Assembly: GCA_021014325.1 (NCBI GenBank)
Contig: CM037474.1
Coordinates: 20,578,488 to 20,642,487 of the forward strand
DNA: 64,000 bases
Source: Plazaster borealis
Lineage: Eukaryota > Echinodermata > Asteroidea > Forcipulatida > Labidiasteridae
Direction: 5' to 3'
The notes beneath the pieces were generated by a model. That model searched no databases and had not been told where the DNA came from. It saw only the letters and a program-made list of their open reading frames with translations. The position numbers and the translations under genes were made by a program. The stretch's first letter is position 1. Every line of letters starts with the position of its first letter. Below are positions 50,101 to 62,856 of the stretch, one piece after another.

Positions 50101-53100
50101 TTTCTACTATCATCATCATTACACCGTGTTATTAGTTTTATGTAAAACTGTGATCTTAAAGAAAATTTTAATTACCAGTTCTGTAATGTTCTGTAATGGA
50201 CTGAAAAACTATTTTTTATTTTCCAGTTTTTTTTTTCTTCAATTCAATAATAATGCTAACGATGTAAATAAAATGATTTTAATTCAATTGTGACTCGCTG
50301 AGAGATTGCAAACTTATCGTGCCATTGTTCAATTTTTTACAAAGATTGTTTGCACATGCGCTTTAACACTACCACGATTCATCGCATTTTATTTTATGGG
50401 GCTGATATAGGGGTGAGGCATAGGCTTTTGTGCGTCTGCCTAGTGCACAACTCTATGGCGTTTGCCAACCAACCGTGTCTGTATGCATGCGTGAATGTAA
50501 TTAGCATATTTCATGGAAAAGGCCAATTGTCTCGGATCCATGTCTCTGATCAATGCCTTGGTGCCCTTCAAACTGCCCCAATGAAATCTAAAATTCTCCT
50601 CATAGAGGTGCCCCTTTCCATACAAACCTGTCTTGCCCTTCTGAGAATGAGGCATCAAACCTTATGGTCTGAACAAAACATCATTTGCCTTAAAGGTATC
50701 GTACACGTTTGGTAATGACTCAAAACAAATATTAGCATAAAAACTTACTTGGTAACAAGCAACGGAGAGCTGTTGATAGTATAAAACATTGTAGGAAGCG
50801 ACTCCCTCTGAAGTAACTAAGAGGTAATTTCTCACTTAAATAATACAAACTTCTTGCAAGAAGTTTTTATTCCTTTCTGAAAGCACACAAATTTGTACAA
50901 CAAGGGTGTTTTTTCTTTCATCATTTTCTTGCAACTTCAATGACCAATTGAGCCCAAATTTTCACAGGCTTGTTATTTTATGCATATGTTGGGATACACC
51001 AAGTGAGAACACTGGTCTTTGACAATTTCCAAACGTGTACAGTGCTTTTAAGGTTGGGGCTTTTTAGATCGGTGCTATTATTCTAATGATGTTATTCTTC
51101 TTTGAACACATAGGACCAATCAGCACAGTTGCTCAGATCCCAACGCCAACTGTGAAATTATCCTTCAGTACATGTGTGGAGATCTGGTCAGGGATGGTTC
51201 AACAACAAGGTAACTAAACACATCCTCAATAATTGATTGAACTCACTGTATTTCTCTACATTTGTGCATAAAAGATGAATGCTGACCATAGGTAGTCTAA
51301 GAATGTTTCATAGCGTTTGTATTATCGCACTGTTTGTCTTTTTAATTGTAAATTGTTAAATCCAATACAAGTCTAAGTGGTGTTGAAGATGAAAGAATCA
51401 TTAAAAAAAATTCATCACTATTAAAAAAAAATTGTACAAGAAAGAAGTATGTTATTTTAGTCTCATTCAAAATGAACTGGACGTCAAGAGTTGAACGTGA
51501 TTCTGTTCCATAGGTTCCTACATTTTAGTCAAAGATTGTTCAATACTACTCATCTCTGAAACCAATTGTGACATTGCTCGTATTGTATTTGGCAAGAATG
51601 CAACACTGTACGTGCACAAATGAAAGATGTGCCATATATTTAGGAAGGAAATCATCAAGGCTGAAGGATAATGATTTGATTATCTAAATAATTGATTGTT
51701 TTTCTTTCATTTCCATGTAGTACAATACCAGAGTGGCCAAGCAACTGCGCCAACTATGACTGTAATCAAGATATTGAATTTGGTATGCATGAAAGCTATG
51801 ATGAATATCTGAACTGCAAGCTGAGAGAGAGAGAAGCTAATCTCTTCACTGCCGATCAGGTCAGACTAGAATTTGTTGTCATCCCATCCAACCATCCTCC
51901 ACCCTCCCTACCTTCTTCCCAGTATCAACCTCTTCTCACCATCTTGCACCCCTTCAAACCCTCTTCTCACCATCTTGCACCCCTTCAAACCCTCCTCTCA
52001 CCATCTTGCAGCCCTTCCAACCCTCTTCTCACCATCTTGCAGCTCTCTTAACCCTCTTCTCACCACCATCTTACAGCCCTCCCAACCCTTTTCTTACCAT
52101 CTTGCACCCCTTCCAATCTCTTCTCACCATCTTGCACCCCTCCCAACCCTTTTCTCATCATCTTACACCCCTTCCAACCCTCTTCTGACCATCTTACACC
52201 CCTTCAAACCATCCTCTCACCATCTTGCAGCCCTCCCAAGCCTCTTCTCACCATCTTGCACCCCTACCAACCCTCTTCTCACCATCTTGCACCCTTTCCA
52301 ACCCTCTTCTCACCATCTTGCAGCCCTTCCAACCCTCTTCTCACCATATTGCACCCCTTCCAACCCTCTTCTCACCATCTTGCACCCTTTCCAACCCTCT
52401 TCTCACCATCTTGCAGCCCTCCCAACCCTCTTCCCACCATCTTGCAGCCCTTCCAACCCTCTTCTCACCATATTGCACCCCTTCCAACCCTCTTCTCACC
52501 GTCTTGCACCCCTTCCAACCCTCTTCTCACCATCTTGCACCCCTTCCAATCCTCTCCTCAATCCCTGCCGCCACTGCAGACCCTTTATCCCTTTCTGTTT
52601 AGAAATCATATAATCTAAATATTAACAAACTTTACTCTCCCCAAGAAGGTTGAGATTTTGTGACCTTGAATTAATCTAAGAATGCATTGATTTCAATTGA
52701 TGGTCAATTTAAATACCATGCTCAAGCTTCCATTGAACAAAGTTCAAATACAAATCTGATTGTTAAAATTGTTTTATTTGGCAACTACATAGAAAATACA
52801 TTCCAATGCATACAAAATTGACAACTTTACAACAAAAACTGCAAGAAAAGAAGTGCTGGCTGAGGATAACACAAAAAGTCAAAGACTTATTTCCATTGTG
52901 GTCCTCTGAGTGAAAACAAAATGGGGCACAGTCAATACCCTGGTGGAAACTGTAATCTAGAAGGACTAAAGCAAATACAAGCAAATACAGGACGGGACTA
53001 TAAAAGCAATCTAAAAAAGCTCAAACAAATTTACGGCCTGAAGCCCAGATTTTGCTCCCTATTTGTAAACTGTGGTTGGAAACCCTGATCCAGCCAAACG

Positions 53101-56100
53101 CAAGAAAATCATATTGCACAATTAGGCCTACCCCTTGATCTCATGCTTGTACCAGGCTACAGGTTATGTACACCTGAGAATTTGTTTTTAAATTTAGTAC
53201 AAGGAAGTACATTCACTTTCCTGTTAGCATCAGAGAAGGTGCGATAACTATCCCTTTATTGTTATGTATCTTCCTGTATGAAGCTTTATACTTGGCTGGT
53301 GAATGTATCTCATCTGATTACAACAAACAAATCTCTCGTTACCCAAAGATGAGACAAAAAATTAACACCTTCAAGTCATGTTTTGTTATCACTAACTCTG
53401 ATAAAACGAGGAAATGCCTGTATACCCTGTAAAGCATCCTTCTAAAATGTACCAGGGATGCAAAGCAAAATCCTTTTTAGTGATTCTGATGCTAATCCTG
53501 TTCTGAGATGTGAATACAATGACTTGGTGTTCCTTTTGTTGCCAGAAATGCAGCAAGAGGAAATACTCTGTGTCATTACTCAGCTTTTGTTGAAATCTAA
53601 TTCATTCTCATTTAAATGTGACGCCGACGCAATTAGGATTTGCTATTGTTGGTACCTGTGTGTTGAGTACTGAGGTATTGTCATACTCAGGTGTGTTTGT
53701 GATAATCATCAGGGAAACAGGAAACTGTTACAAGGTTTTAGGAATGAGGAAATCAAATACCAAGGATGATTACATCATGTTAAATAACGCTGTAAAATAC
53801 TAAGTTCAATAACTTGTGGTTCTCTTGTGGTTGCAGGATGTCAACATATTAAATAACGCTCAATTCATTCTGCTCAGTGGATCCCACCCTCCATAAAACC
53901 TCCCCCCCCCCATCTCACCTCCATCCCAGCTCCATATCCTTCTCCACCCACACTATCATACCTCCCATCCCAGCTCCATAACTCCCATCTTACAAGCCAT
54001 ACCCCTCAATCATTTAGTCATGCCTTTCAAATTATTTAGTAAAAAACCTTTAGCTCTATCAACTTATTCAATACTTCAGTTGGCATTTGTTTATCCTCTG
54101 TATGTAAAAGTTGACATTATGCACTTGACATTATGACCGACCAAATAACAAATCGCATGTTTTGATATAAAAAACAAGAAAACCCCCCAGAAAATCTAAC
54201 TGTATGTTTTGTTTGATTCTGTTGGACAGAGGACTGCACTTGTAAACTGATTATGTTATACACTTGACCAGGCATACCACCACAATCAGAATCCAACAGT
54301 TTTGGGTGTTGAGTAATTATCATATCAGCCATTTCGAGATATGGTAGACATGCTACAAGGGCACTATTGGGTTTGGTCAATCTGTTTATACTTTATATAC
54401 ACCACAACTAAACAGTGCACTACTATAGTGTTCACCATAATCTCAAAAAGGCTAATGGTTTTTTTATTTTTGGCAGAGCGAGAAAGGACCCTACTAATTA
54501 ATTATAGGGAGTTTGGGTTAGTATTGATTTGAATGTTATTATTTTAACCGCAGAAACTGAATGGCGATTCTGCCAGATACACCAGACAGAACCCCAAGGG
54601 TACCAGGCGAGGGTATGAGTGCCCAGAGGAGCGAGACTATTACCCCTACTGGGGACCATCTTCATGGAGGGTAAGGTTTGTTTGTTGTTGCTGTTGGGTT
54701 GTGGGTGGGTGGGGGCCAAGTGATGCAAAGGTGAAAGCATCACACATGAAAAGCAAAACAAAGCCATCATCACCATGCATGTTGCCTGTGAAGGTGATGC
54801 CCGATGGCAAAATTAAGCACTTCTCGGAAATAATGAAATGTCTCTAAAAGACATCAGCCATGTTGTCAACGTGATGTGATGTCTTAAACATTCTTTATGT
54901 TGAGAAATACATACATATGGTATGCCCTAAAAAAGGTTGTATTTGAAAGCTCTTATTCTCGTCTCTTTGATGAGTAAATTATTCCAGGTCTTAGTTTTGG
55001 CAGGAAGTGTCTAGTTTTTGCATACAGCACCACATTTGTCTGTCTTAAACTAACTACCTAGAATGACCAGTTTTATTATTGTCAATTTGCGATGCACACC
55101 AAGACAGCTGAACATTCAAATGGGGGTAAACTGTACTCCGGGAACACATGGAAGTTGGTTACAATAATAATAGTGGCCGCTTATATCGCGCTTAAATCCG
55201 TCAATCAGTTACGCTCATGACGTTCCGAGCATGGCACAGCATTATCTGAGTTTAGATTTTAATCATGTGTACAAAAGAGATGAAAAACTAGCCATGTACC
55301 GTACGACTCATAGTCCCATAACAACTTTGAACTTGGCAAAAAGAAAAACTAGCCATGTACCGTATGACTCAAAGGCCCATAACAACTTTGAACTTGGCAA
55401 AAAGAAAAACTAGCCATGTACCGTATGACTCATAGGCCCATAACAACTTTGAACTTGGCAAAAAGAAAAACTAGCCATGTACCGTATGACTCAAAGGCCC
55501 ATAACAACTTTGAACTTGGCAAAAAGAAAAACTAGCCATGTACCGTATGACTCATAGGCCCATAAGAACTTTGAACTTGGCAAAAAGAAAAACTAGCCAT
55601 GTACCGTATGACTCATAGGCCCATAACAACTTTGAACTTGGCAAAAAGAAAAACTAGCCATGTACCGTATGACTCATAGGCCCATAACAACTTTGAACTT
55701 GGCAAAAAGAAAAACTAGCCATGTACCGTATGACTCATAGGCCCATAACAACTTTGAACTTGGCAAAAATTAAAACTAGCCTTGTACCGTATGACTCATA
55801 GGCCCATAACAACTTTGAACTTGGCAAAAAGAAAAACTAGCCATGTACCGTATGACTCAAAGGCCCATAACAACTTTGAACTTGGCAAAAAGAAAAACTA
55901 GCCATGTACCGTATGACTCAAAGGCCCATAACAACTTTGAACTTGGCAAAAAGAAAAACTAGCCATGTACCGTATGACTCATAGGCCCATAACAACTTTG
56001 AACTTGGCAAAAAGAAAAACTAGCCATGTACCGTATGACTCATAGGCCCATAACAACTTTGAACTTGGCAAAAAGAAAAACTAGCCATGTACCGTATGAC

Positions 56101-59100
56101 TCATAAGCCCATAACAACTTTGAACTTGGCAAAAAGAAAAACTAGCCATGTACCGTATGACTCATAGGCCCATAACAACTTTGAACTTGGCAAAAAGAAA
56201 AATTGAGCTGGGCCCAACTTCATGGCTCTGCTTACTGCGGAATTATGTGCTTACTGCTAATAGAACTATGCTTTATAGGGCGCTGTGAGCTCAGAATTCT
56301 GTGGTAAGCATAGCCATGAAATTGGGCTTTGATATAATTATTGCAATTAAGCAAGAGTGCAAAAAAGTGTGTCCATTAACATTGATTCCTGAAAGAAAAA
56401 ATATTGTTCACTACTTTTCTGATTAAATTCCGAAATTCTTTCCTGATTAAATTCCTGAGATTTGACGCAATGGAAAAGAATGGATGGTACTTCTGACTTG
56501 TCAAGTGTTGAATCAGTCTACAGAATAAACTCACATTGACACTTTGAGCCAAAACGAGGGTCATTTCAGTCTAGTTCTAAATTCTTAAATGGGGCAGTTT
56601 CATCGCTGAAGGACTGCGTGTTGTATTAAGTGTTATCAAGTAATGATAGCGTTGTTGTCAGGGACCAATGTACAAAGTGTATCAGAAGTATCTGAAGTAT
56701 TGCTTGAGTTTTGATTCAATAAACTAGAGTTTCAAGGTTTCAAGGTTTATTTTTATTTCCACAGTATCAAATCTTATACAGGCAATAATTTATATGAACA
56801 TGTTTCAATAGTAATACAGTTAAGCCAGGTTGATATAAATACACTTTGAGGAAACTGCAGGGGAGCTCACTATAAGCAAAGCTTTTAAGCGTGAGCCCCA
56901 AACAGGTAACTTCAAATACATACTTCAAATACATACTTTGTTTTGTTTTGTTTTGTTTCTTTTGGTTTTTTACTGCGCCTTGAACACCCAGCAGGGTGGA
57001 TATGTGCGCATTACAGGTCTTATTATTATTATTATTATTATTATTAGGTTGAATAACCAGTTAAAATAACACGAGGTAGGGCACAAGGAGCGTTCTGTAT
57101 TACATTACCACAAAAAATATTAAGCTACAAAACAGTAGACATACGAACAATACAGATCAAAGACAAATGAGATCAGCAGAGCAAAATAGGTAAGGATATA
57201 CATAGTTTAAAATTAGTTGTGGTAGAGTTTAATAGTTGCTCACAACTTATACTGACATGTTTAAGCTAGGTTTATTGCATTATGGTCGCACCTAAATGGT
57301 TCAATTAGTCAATCTGTTCGTGCGTTCAAACATTTTGAGAACCTCTCACTACATTTTTATTACAATATTTCCCTGTAATAGCTGTTTTTATACTCTCATA
57401 GCTCTTATGAAATGTATACCTCCATGCTCATATCAAGAAGAAAGCATTTGAGTGTGACACTGAAAAGTACATGTAGGGTATTTACCTCTCATGTACTTTA
57501 TTGCAGTGTGCATGGTTAGCCAACCACACACAGCCCCTAACAACAATCCTGTTTGTGTTGTTGATGCATTTCATATTTAACCTTTTCCCATAGTTATCAG
57601 GGATATTTGAGACACAATAGCTATTGTTAAATCCGTCATGGCTTGTTTGTTTTTAAGGCCAAATAAAAAAAAATACCAGTTGATCGTCCCCGCCCGCATC
57701 CTTTTTTGAGGCCGCATCCTTTTTTTTACTATTTACTATTTTCGATTTTTCTTCAAAATAAAACAATATTTGTTTGTATTTTTAACTAACTACGACGTTT
57801 TTTTTCTTCAAATTTTTGATAAACTTACCGATGTTTTAGAATTTACAACACGAAAAACTAGGTCGTGAAACACAGAACCATTTTATTTGCATGGCCATCG
57901 GTCGTGTCGAACATTGTACATGCACATGTACATGTACATCGTACACTGCACGCATGCAAGCTCCAGCACTTGCATGCATAACATGATGAGCATACAACCT
58001 TGCTACCGCGCGTGCTGCATGCATGGGAACATGCCGTCCCGAATACTGTTAAGAGATCGATCACTTTATGGGAACGAAGTTAAGCTCCTGGGTTACGGAT
58101 GGGCAACTCGACCATATTGAGACATCTTGACTGGTTTATTACGGTGTAAGTTTTAACGGGTTGACTCGACCTTTCAAACGTGTCAAGTTGGTCTTATGCC
58201 GCGTACTTTGATGACCCATGCATTTTGTGTGGCGTTTGTGTATCTGAACACGTTTTTTTATATCAACATTTATCCGAGGTGAGCTGCAAGATGGTGTGTG
58301 CGTGTTAATTCGCGCAAATAAAGGCAAGATTCTTAAGCCTTGGTATGCATGGTCAGTGGGGGACGAAAGACGCATTATTGATATTTTCTCAGACTTTGCG
58401 TCGGAAGACTTCGACAATGGTGAAGTTGAACATCAACTCAGTAGTGTCTTTGTTTGTACCAAGTATCATTTATTATTCATGTTCATCTTTTAGTGTAATA
58501 ATCCCTGTTAACCCGGGTCCTAATGCAACAAACAGAGGTGATTTCAAACTGAAGATTTAGTCGCCGGTTGAAATTGGAATACTTGGCGGCCATCTTGGAA
58601 AAAAAATAACAAATAGTAAATAGTAAATAGTAAGGCCCTCATCCTCCTCATTTTTGAAAAATCCGGACGATCAACTGGTATTTTTTGTTATTTGGCCTTA
58701 ATCCACATAGTACATAATTGTACACCAATTCAATTTTGTTTTTTATTACTTAAATCACCCACCAAAAGTAAAAGTTGTCCTTACACGTTTGGTAATGACT
58801 CAAAACAAATATTAGCACAAAAACTTACTTGGTAAACAAGCAACAGAGAGCTGGTGATAGTATAAAACATTGTAGAAAAAGGACTCCCTCTGAAGTAATG
58901 TAGTTTTTGAGAAAGAGGTAATTTCTCACTAAAATAATAAAAACTTCTTGCAAGAAGTTTTTATTCCTATCTGAAAGCACACAAATTTGTACAACAAGGG
59001 TGTTTTTTTCTTTCATAATTTTCTTGCAACTTCGATGACCAATTGAGCCCAAATTTTCACAGGCTTGTTATTTTATGCATATGTTGGGATACACCAAGTG

Positions 59101-62100
59101 GGAACACTGGTCTTTGACAATTTCCAAACGTGTTCAGTGCCTTTAAATATAACTTATTAAGTTACTAAAAACCCATCAACATATAGGCCAACAACTAATT
59201 GAAGATTAAGCTGTTAAACTCGCCGTTGCACTTATTGACAGGAATTATAACAATTAGATAGTAACTTTATGATTCCTTTAAGTAAACATTATTACGGTAA
59301 TAATGCGCTGAGTTATTTGGTAATAACCAAATACCTCAGTGCTTTGTTATAATGTTTGTACTGATCAAGGTCGTTTTAAACTATTTTCATGCTGCCAACA
59401 GAGGGATTATATTAAATTAACAATACATGTTCAAATAAGTGGATATTTTTTACTACAAAATTATTTAGGGCCTACGTGGAATTTGTTTTCCTTCTTATTC
59501 ACTCGTATAAAGAAAAACATTTCCTGGAAAAGTTTGTTCAGGCAAGGTTCTGTGGTTCGCAATCACACTCTGCTCTAATGGCGTCACTTTGACTCAAAAT
59601 ACCTGTATGTCAGACAAACATTCCACCACTAGCTTTCACATGATCACCAGACCGCAGTAGTACATTCAGTACATTCGAGTAAACATAAAGCCTGGACATG
59701 TACGTATGTTATTAAATTTTAACATGTTGTCTGGTCTGAGGTCTGGATTCTGAGCTTCTATTTTTAGCATTAGTGGGGAGTGCGATTAAAGGCAGGGCCA
59801 TAGATTGGTTTTTGTTAATGTAATGCTAATATAGGCAAAATTATAAAGAAATACAATCAATAAAGAAATCCATCAATGTTTAGAGAGGTGACAGCGGGTA
59901 CCAACTGCATCTTTGGCCACAGAATTGGCGAACGGACACCAACCCTCATAAAATCTGAGAATTGATTCATCCATGAATCATTTCTCAGATTTTTAAATCT
60001 GAGATATTCGGATATCTCCACGGATATCTCCATTTAACAAAATATTTGGGTGAAAAATTATCCAAACCATATTACTTCGAAGGGAATTCTTTCTCAAAAA
60101 AGTTGATTCTACCAACAGCAAGTAAAGTTTTTATGGCCTTAAATTTTTGGAGTATTTACCAATCTATGACCCTACCTTTAACTCTCTGATATTAAGGAAA
60201 AGTTGGCTAAACTTTGTTAGTTTATGGCGCCCAATAAAGCACAGAATTTCGTGGGTCATAAGTCCAGAATTTCATGTTAATTTAGTGCCATGAGTTGGAG
60301 GAGATTCGGTGTGTTGTATTGTTGATTTATGTATACATGTAGTTCAATTTTTTTCTAATCTATGTACTATTCATCCATATTATAATGCAATTTTGATGTT
60401 GTATTTGCTTTTAGGATATTGCAATTATGACCAACGATGCCACAAGGTGCCCTTATTTCCAAGCAGAGAGTGCTAATGTCAAAGCTCGCTATGCTTGCCG
60501 CCTTCCTCAAGAGATGATCCAAGCAAATATTAACTCTCGTCAGGCCATTATCCCGATCACTCAAGAAGAATGTGAGGTATGTAACAAGATACTTGGTAAC
60601 TATGGTAACCATAGAGGAGACCAGACAAACACCCAGCTTTTTTCCCAACCCTCTTTGGATTGAATATCCAACATACATAATTATAATCCTACTTAGTAAC
60701 CAAAGATGGGTAGATTGTTGTAAAGGAAGAGCTGGCATTTCTTCAAACGGTGTAACATGGAATGCTCTCTAAGTGAAAGGTTTGCAAATGTTACCTTTTT
60801 GTTTGATGATGTAGCCAAATAAAATATCTACCTTACTACTTTTGGTTCTTTATTTTTCAAAGACTATGCTCTTTGCACTTGGATCAAACCAACATGTATG
60901 AAGAAAAAATGTATTTCTGCCTGGGATTGATTTTGAGAAACAGAGGTTCATGACGACCTCTGTTGATCAGTCAGTGGCGTGTCGTGGCCGAGTGGTTAAG
61001 AGCACCGGACTCAGGCTCTGGTGTTTCTGATCTGCAGAGCTAGTGTGGGCTTGGGTCCCAGTTGTGGCACTTATCCTTGAGCAAGATACTTTACCACATT
61101 TGCTTTGTCCTTTGGATGGGACATTAAGCCATAGGTCCCATGTACTAGGATTGGTAACACTTATCCTGGTTCACATAGCAAGCACCCTTGTTTACAGGTT
61201 TCCTCAGGCTTGCGAGCTACAGTTATTAAGTTCACTTATGAGGCATCCTTGGTTTCATTACCAGAAACATACAATAATAATCCTATTTTAAATAATTGAT
61301 GATATACCAATAGTTGTTTTCTTTTGTTTTTAAACCAAGGCCGTTGTGTACCCAGAGGATGCAGGTGATGAAGGCACCAATGGAGTCTGGGAAGAGATCC
61401 CAGCTCACGGTATCGAGGCACCAGACTGTAGAGAGAGTCACTGGTCTCGTGATAATCACCTTGGTAACGGTGTGTCTGGAGAGACGTTGTCCTATAATTG
61501 GACTCTGCCTAACATTGAGCATGAGAGATGTGCAATGAGGATCAGGTAATTTTATTGTTTTAACGACAATGTAAAGGATTGGTAATTACCTAAATCAAAA
61601 TAATTAGTGTCAATCTGAAAGCTCAGTGATGATAAAGTTAATATCAGTTCATATTCTCCGAGAAATATATTTCTGCATAAAATACTGTCGGGAAGGAGCA
61701 TTTAAAGACACCAAAATCACTGTTGTTTATTCTTATTGCAGCAATTTAAATTGCACCAGATATGAATTATGAACAAAATAAACTGACAAATCATGAAGTT
61801 TTTTGTTTTTTTCCGCTTAAATGTGGCCACCTAATTTGGTGAAACTTTCATAGGTTAGTTGGAAGACATTATCTAAGCACAGTTGTGCCATCATACACAA
61901 CCCATGTAGTTGAACATTTAAAATTGTTAGTCACCCTGCTGGGAAATGTTACCAATAGTAGGAGGGTTCAAATGTAATTTCTGAATGTTGTCATTTCTGC
62001 AGGTACAATATTTCAACTGGTGAATATAACGGATGGGATGGCGCTGTAAATGCTTCTCTAAATGCACGGAGGAATCAAGAGAGCACATTGGATGTCACAT

Positions 62101-62856
62101 CAAGGTACTTTATCAATCAATACTTAAAATTGAAATTTTTAATGATGAAAAAGGAGCGGAAGTGAAGAAAGTTTGTTGAAGCAGCAAAGTAAGAATTGTT
62201 AGTCAGAACTGGACTTTCTTTTTCAGCATCTCATATTATTTATTTACATTAAAGGTTTTATACAGGATTGGTAAGGGTAAAAAACATTGTTTAATTTTAG
62301 TCTGATAGCTTACTGATCATGAAGTTTATACTAGAACCATTTTTTTCTGTGAAATATTTCCCTCTGAAATGAAGTCGTGTTCATGAAAACTGTATCTGAA
62401 AATCTGAAAACCTAAAAAAAAAAAAGCAACAACTGTTTTCATTTGTTACAACCAAAATTAAGAAGAATTTGTGTGTATGCTTAAAATGTGCATGGTTTTT
62501 CATTATTTTCTTCTGAATCAGACAACGGATTAGGCCCAAATTTTCTCAGGTTTGTTATGTCATGTATATGGTTGATCACACAAAACTTGAACACTGTCTG
62601 CGAATATTTTGTCAGCTGTACCAACCAGTGCCAACCCTGTATAATATTCTCTTTAAAGATGGATCAGATATGATAAGTTGTTTTCTCTTTTCAGGTTTGG
62701 TTTTGCCAATGCTGAAGAAGGGGATGAACGTGGATACGTTTATGAAAACAATCCGGAAGTGGATGTGTTTGGAAACGCTGAAGGGACAACAAACAGAAAC
62801 TTTCAGCTCCGTCTTGCAATCAATACTGCCCAGCTCGGCAGAACTTTCCAAGATAG
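47197..62856 (+). CDS. DD3-3-like secreted protein, gene 3 (10 exons visible, 3' end off the window)
   Basis: Exons: 47197-47276, 48836-48889, 49695-49781, 51114-51209, 51721-51859, 54554-54670, 60415-60576, 61340-61545, 62003-62104, 62695-62856, all with GT/AG sites and matching phases. The frame then continues beyond the window. The protein begins [19 protein letters not shown] (Met1 or Met4), a signal peptide, then [113 protein letters not shown] and [15 protein letters not shown]. The first gene 1/2 exon is split into three parts here, and the middle ([10 protein letters not shown] and the PITQEECE region) differs from genes 1 and 2. This layout seems closer to what I recall of Dictyostelium DD3-3. 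The cupredoxin-like C terminus is expected downstream. The role is unknown. Confidence 0.88.
47628..47920. repeat. Inverted repeat with nested palindromes
   Basis: Arms at about 47628-47704 and 47841-47918 are inverted copies. Each arm is itself built from CCCAACTATAGTTGGG and CCCAACTTGA..TCAAGTTGGGG palindromes. The 135-bp centre has no ORF. GGGTGTCCAAATTT-type sequence flanks both sides. Intron 1 of gene 3. Confidence 0.75.
49391..49547. mobile_element. Inverted-repeat element, MITE-C-like
   Basis: GGGCTCGATTTCACAAAG and the inverted CTTTGTGAAATCGACCCC delimit about 155 bp with AAGATTGATC/ AAGATGAATCTT inner parts. Intron 2 of gene 3. Confidence 0.65.
50690..51051 (-). mobile_element. MITE-A, copy 4
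   Basis: TTAAAGGTATCGTACACG and CGTGTACAGTGCTTTTAA are the ends; the ACTTCTTGCAAGAAGT centre is intact and a short internal stretch is deleted. Intron 3 of gene 3, about 60 bp before exon 4. Confidence 0.85.
51895..52565. repeat. Pyrimidine-rich minisatellite, about 30-bp unit, roughly 22 copies
   Basis: The unit contains CCAACCCTCTTCTCACCATC and TTGCACCCCTT. Because the unit is about 30 bp, several plus-strand frames stay open (up to 246 codons) encoding Ser/Pro/Leu/His-rich repeats. It starts about 35 bp after the exon 5 donor in intron 5 of gene 3. Strong strand asymmetry (C/T on plus). Confidence 0.9.
52620..54553. other. Rest of gene 3 intron 5
   Basis: AT-rich intronic DNA with a short C-rich stretch (53880-53990) in which CATCCCAGCTCCATA recurs. 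No coding exon or clear mobile element recognised. Confidence 0.4.
55277..56203. repeat. Minisatellite with 61-bp unit, about 15 copies
   Basis: The unit contains ACTAGCCATGTACCGTATGA and CATAACAACTTTGAACTTGG with an AAAAAGAAAA junction. Units are nearly identical; the first and ninth differ most (TACGACTCATAGTCC; CCTTGTACC), and units alternate between CTCATAGGCC and CTCAAAGGCC. Intron 6 of gene 3. Confidence 0.95.
56209..56328. mobile_element. MITE-C-like short element
   Basis: GGGCCCAACTTCATGGCTCTGC and the inverted GCATAGCCATGAAATTGGGC delimit about 120 bp directly after the 61-bp minisatellite. Intron 6 of gene 3. Confidence 0.7.
57657..58697. mobile_element. TTAA-flanked TIR element, about 1.04 kb
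   Basis: The inverted ends of about 33 bp start GGCCAAATAA and include TACCAGTTGATCGTCC; TTAA flanks both sides (57653-57656 and 58698-58701). The interior has an ACATGTACATGTACATCGTAC stretch and only short ORFs without a recognised domain. It is a non-autonomous DNA transposon, possibly piggyBac-like by target site. Intron 6 of gene 3. Confidence 0.8.
58769..59146 (-). mobile_element. MITE-A, copy 5
   Basis: The left end is slightly degraded (GTCCTTACACGTTTGG) and the right end is CAGTGCCTTTAA. The ACTTCTTGCAAGAAGT centre is present. Intron 6 of gene 3. Confidence 0.83.
59786..60181. mobile_element. MITE-B, copy 3
   Basis: TTAAAGGCAGGGCCATAGAT and the inverted ATCTATGACCCTACCTTTAA end. 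The interior includes a nested palindrome around TTTCTCAGATTTTTAAATCT. Intron 6 of gene 3. Confidence 0.78.
60970..61290 (+). mobile_element. tRNA-derived SINE, type T1
   Basis: It begins GTCGTGGCCGAGTGGTTAAGA, the best-preserved box A in the window, then the CTCTGGTGTTTCTGATCTGCAGAG arm, a mutated box B (GGCTTGGGTCCC), and ends in CAATAATAAT. Intron 7 of gene 3. Confidence 0.8.

Noticed and set aside
51873..52613. 246-codon open frame rich in Ser, Pro, Leu and His
   Set aside because: It is produced by the 30-bp minisatellite. Overlapping frames are open too, and the repeat lies inside an intron of gene 3.
55277..56203. CRISPR-like array
   Set aside because: The repeat units are directly adjacent with no unique spacers, and the context is a eukaryotic intron; it is a minisatellite.
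57836..58560. Short frames with His/Cys-rich or other peptides
   Set aside because: They lie inside the TTAA-flanked non-autonomous element, overlap each other on both strands and match no domain.
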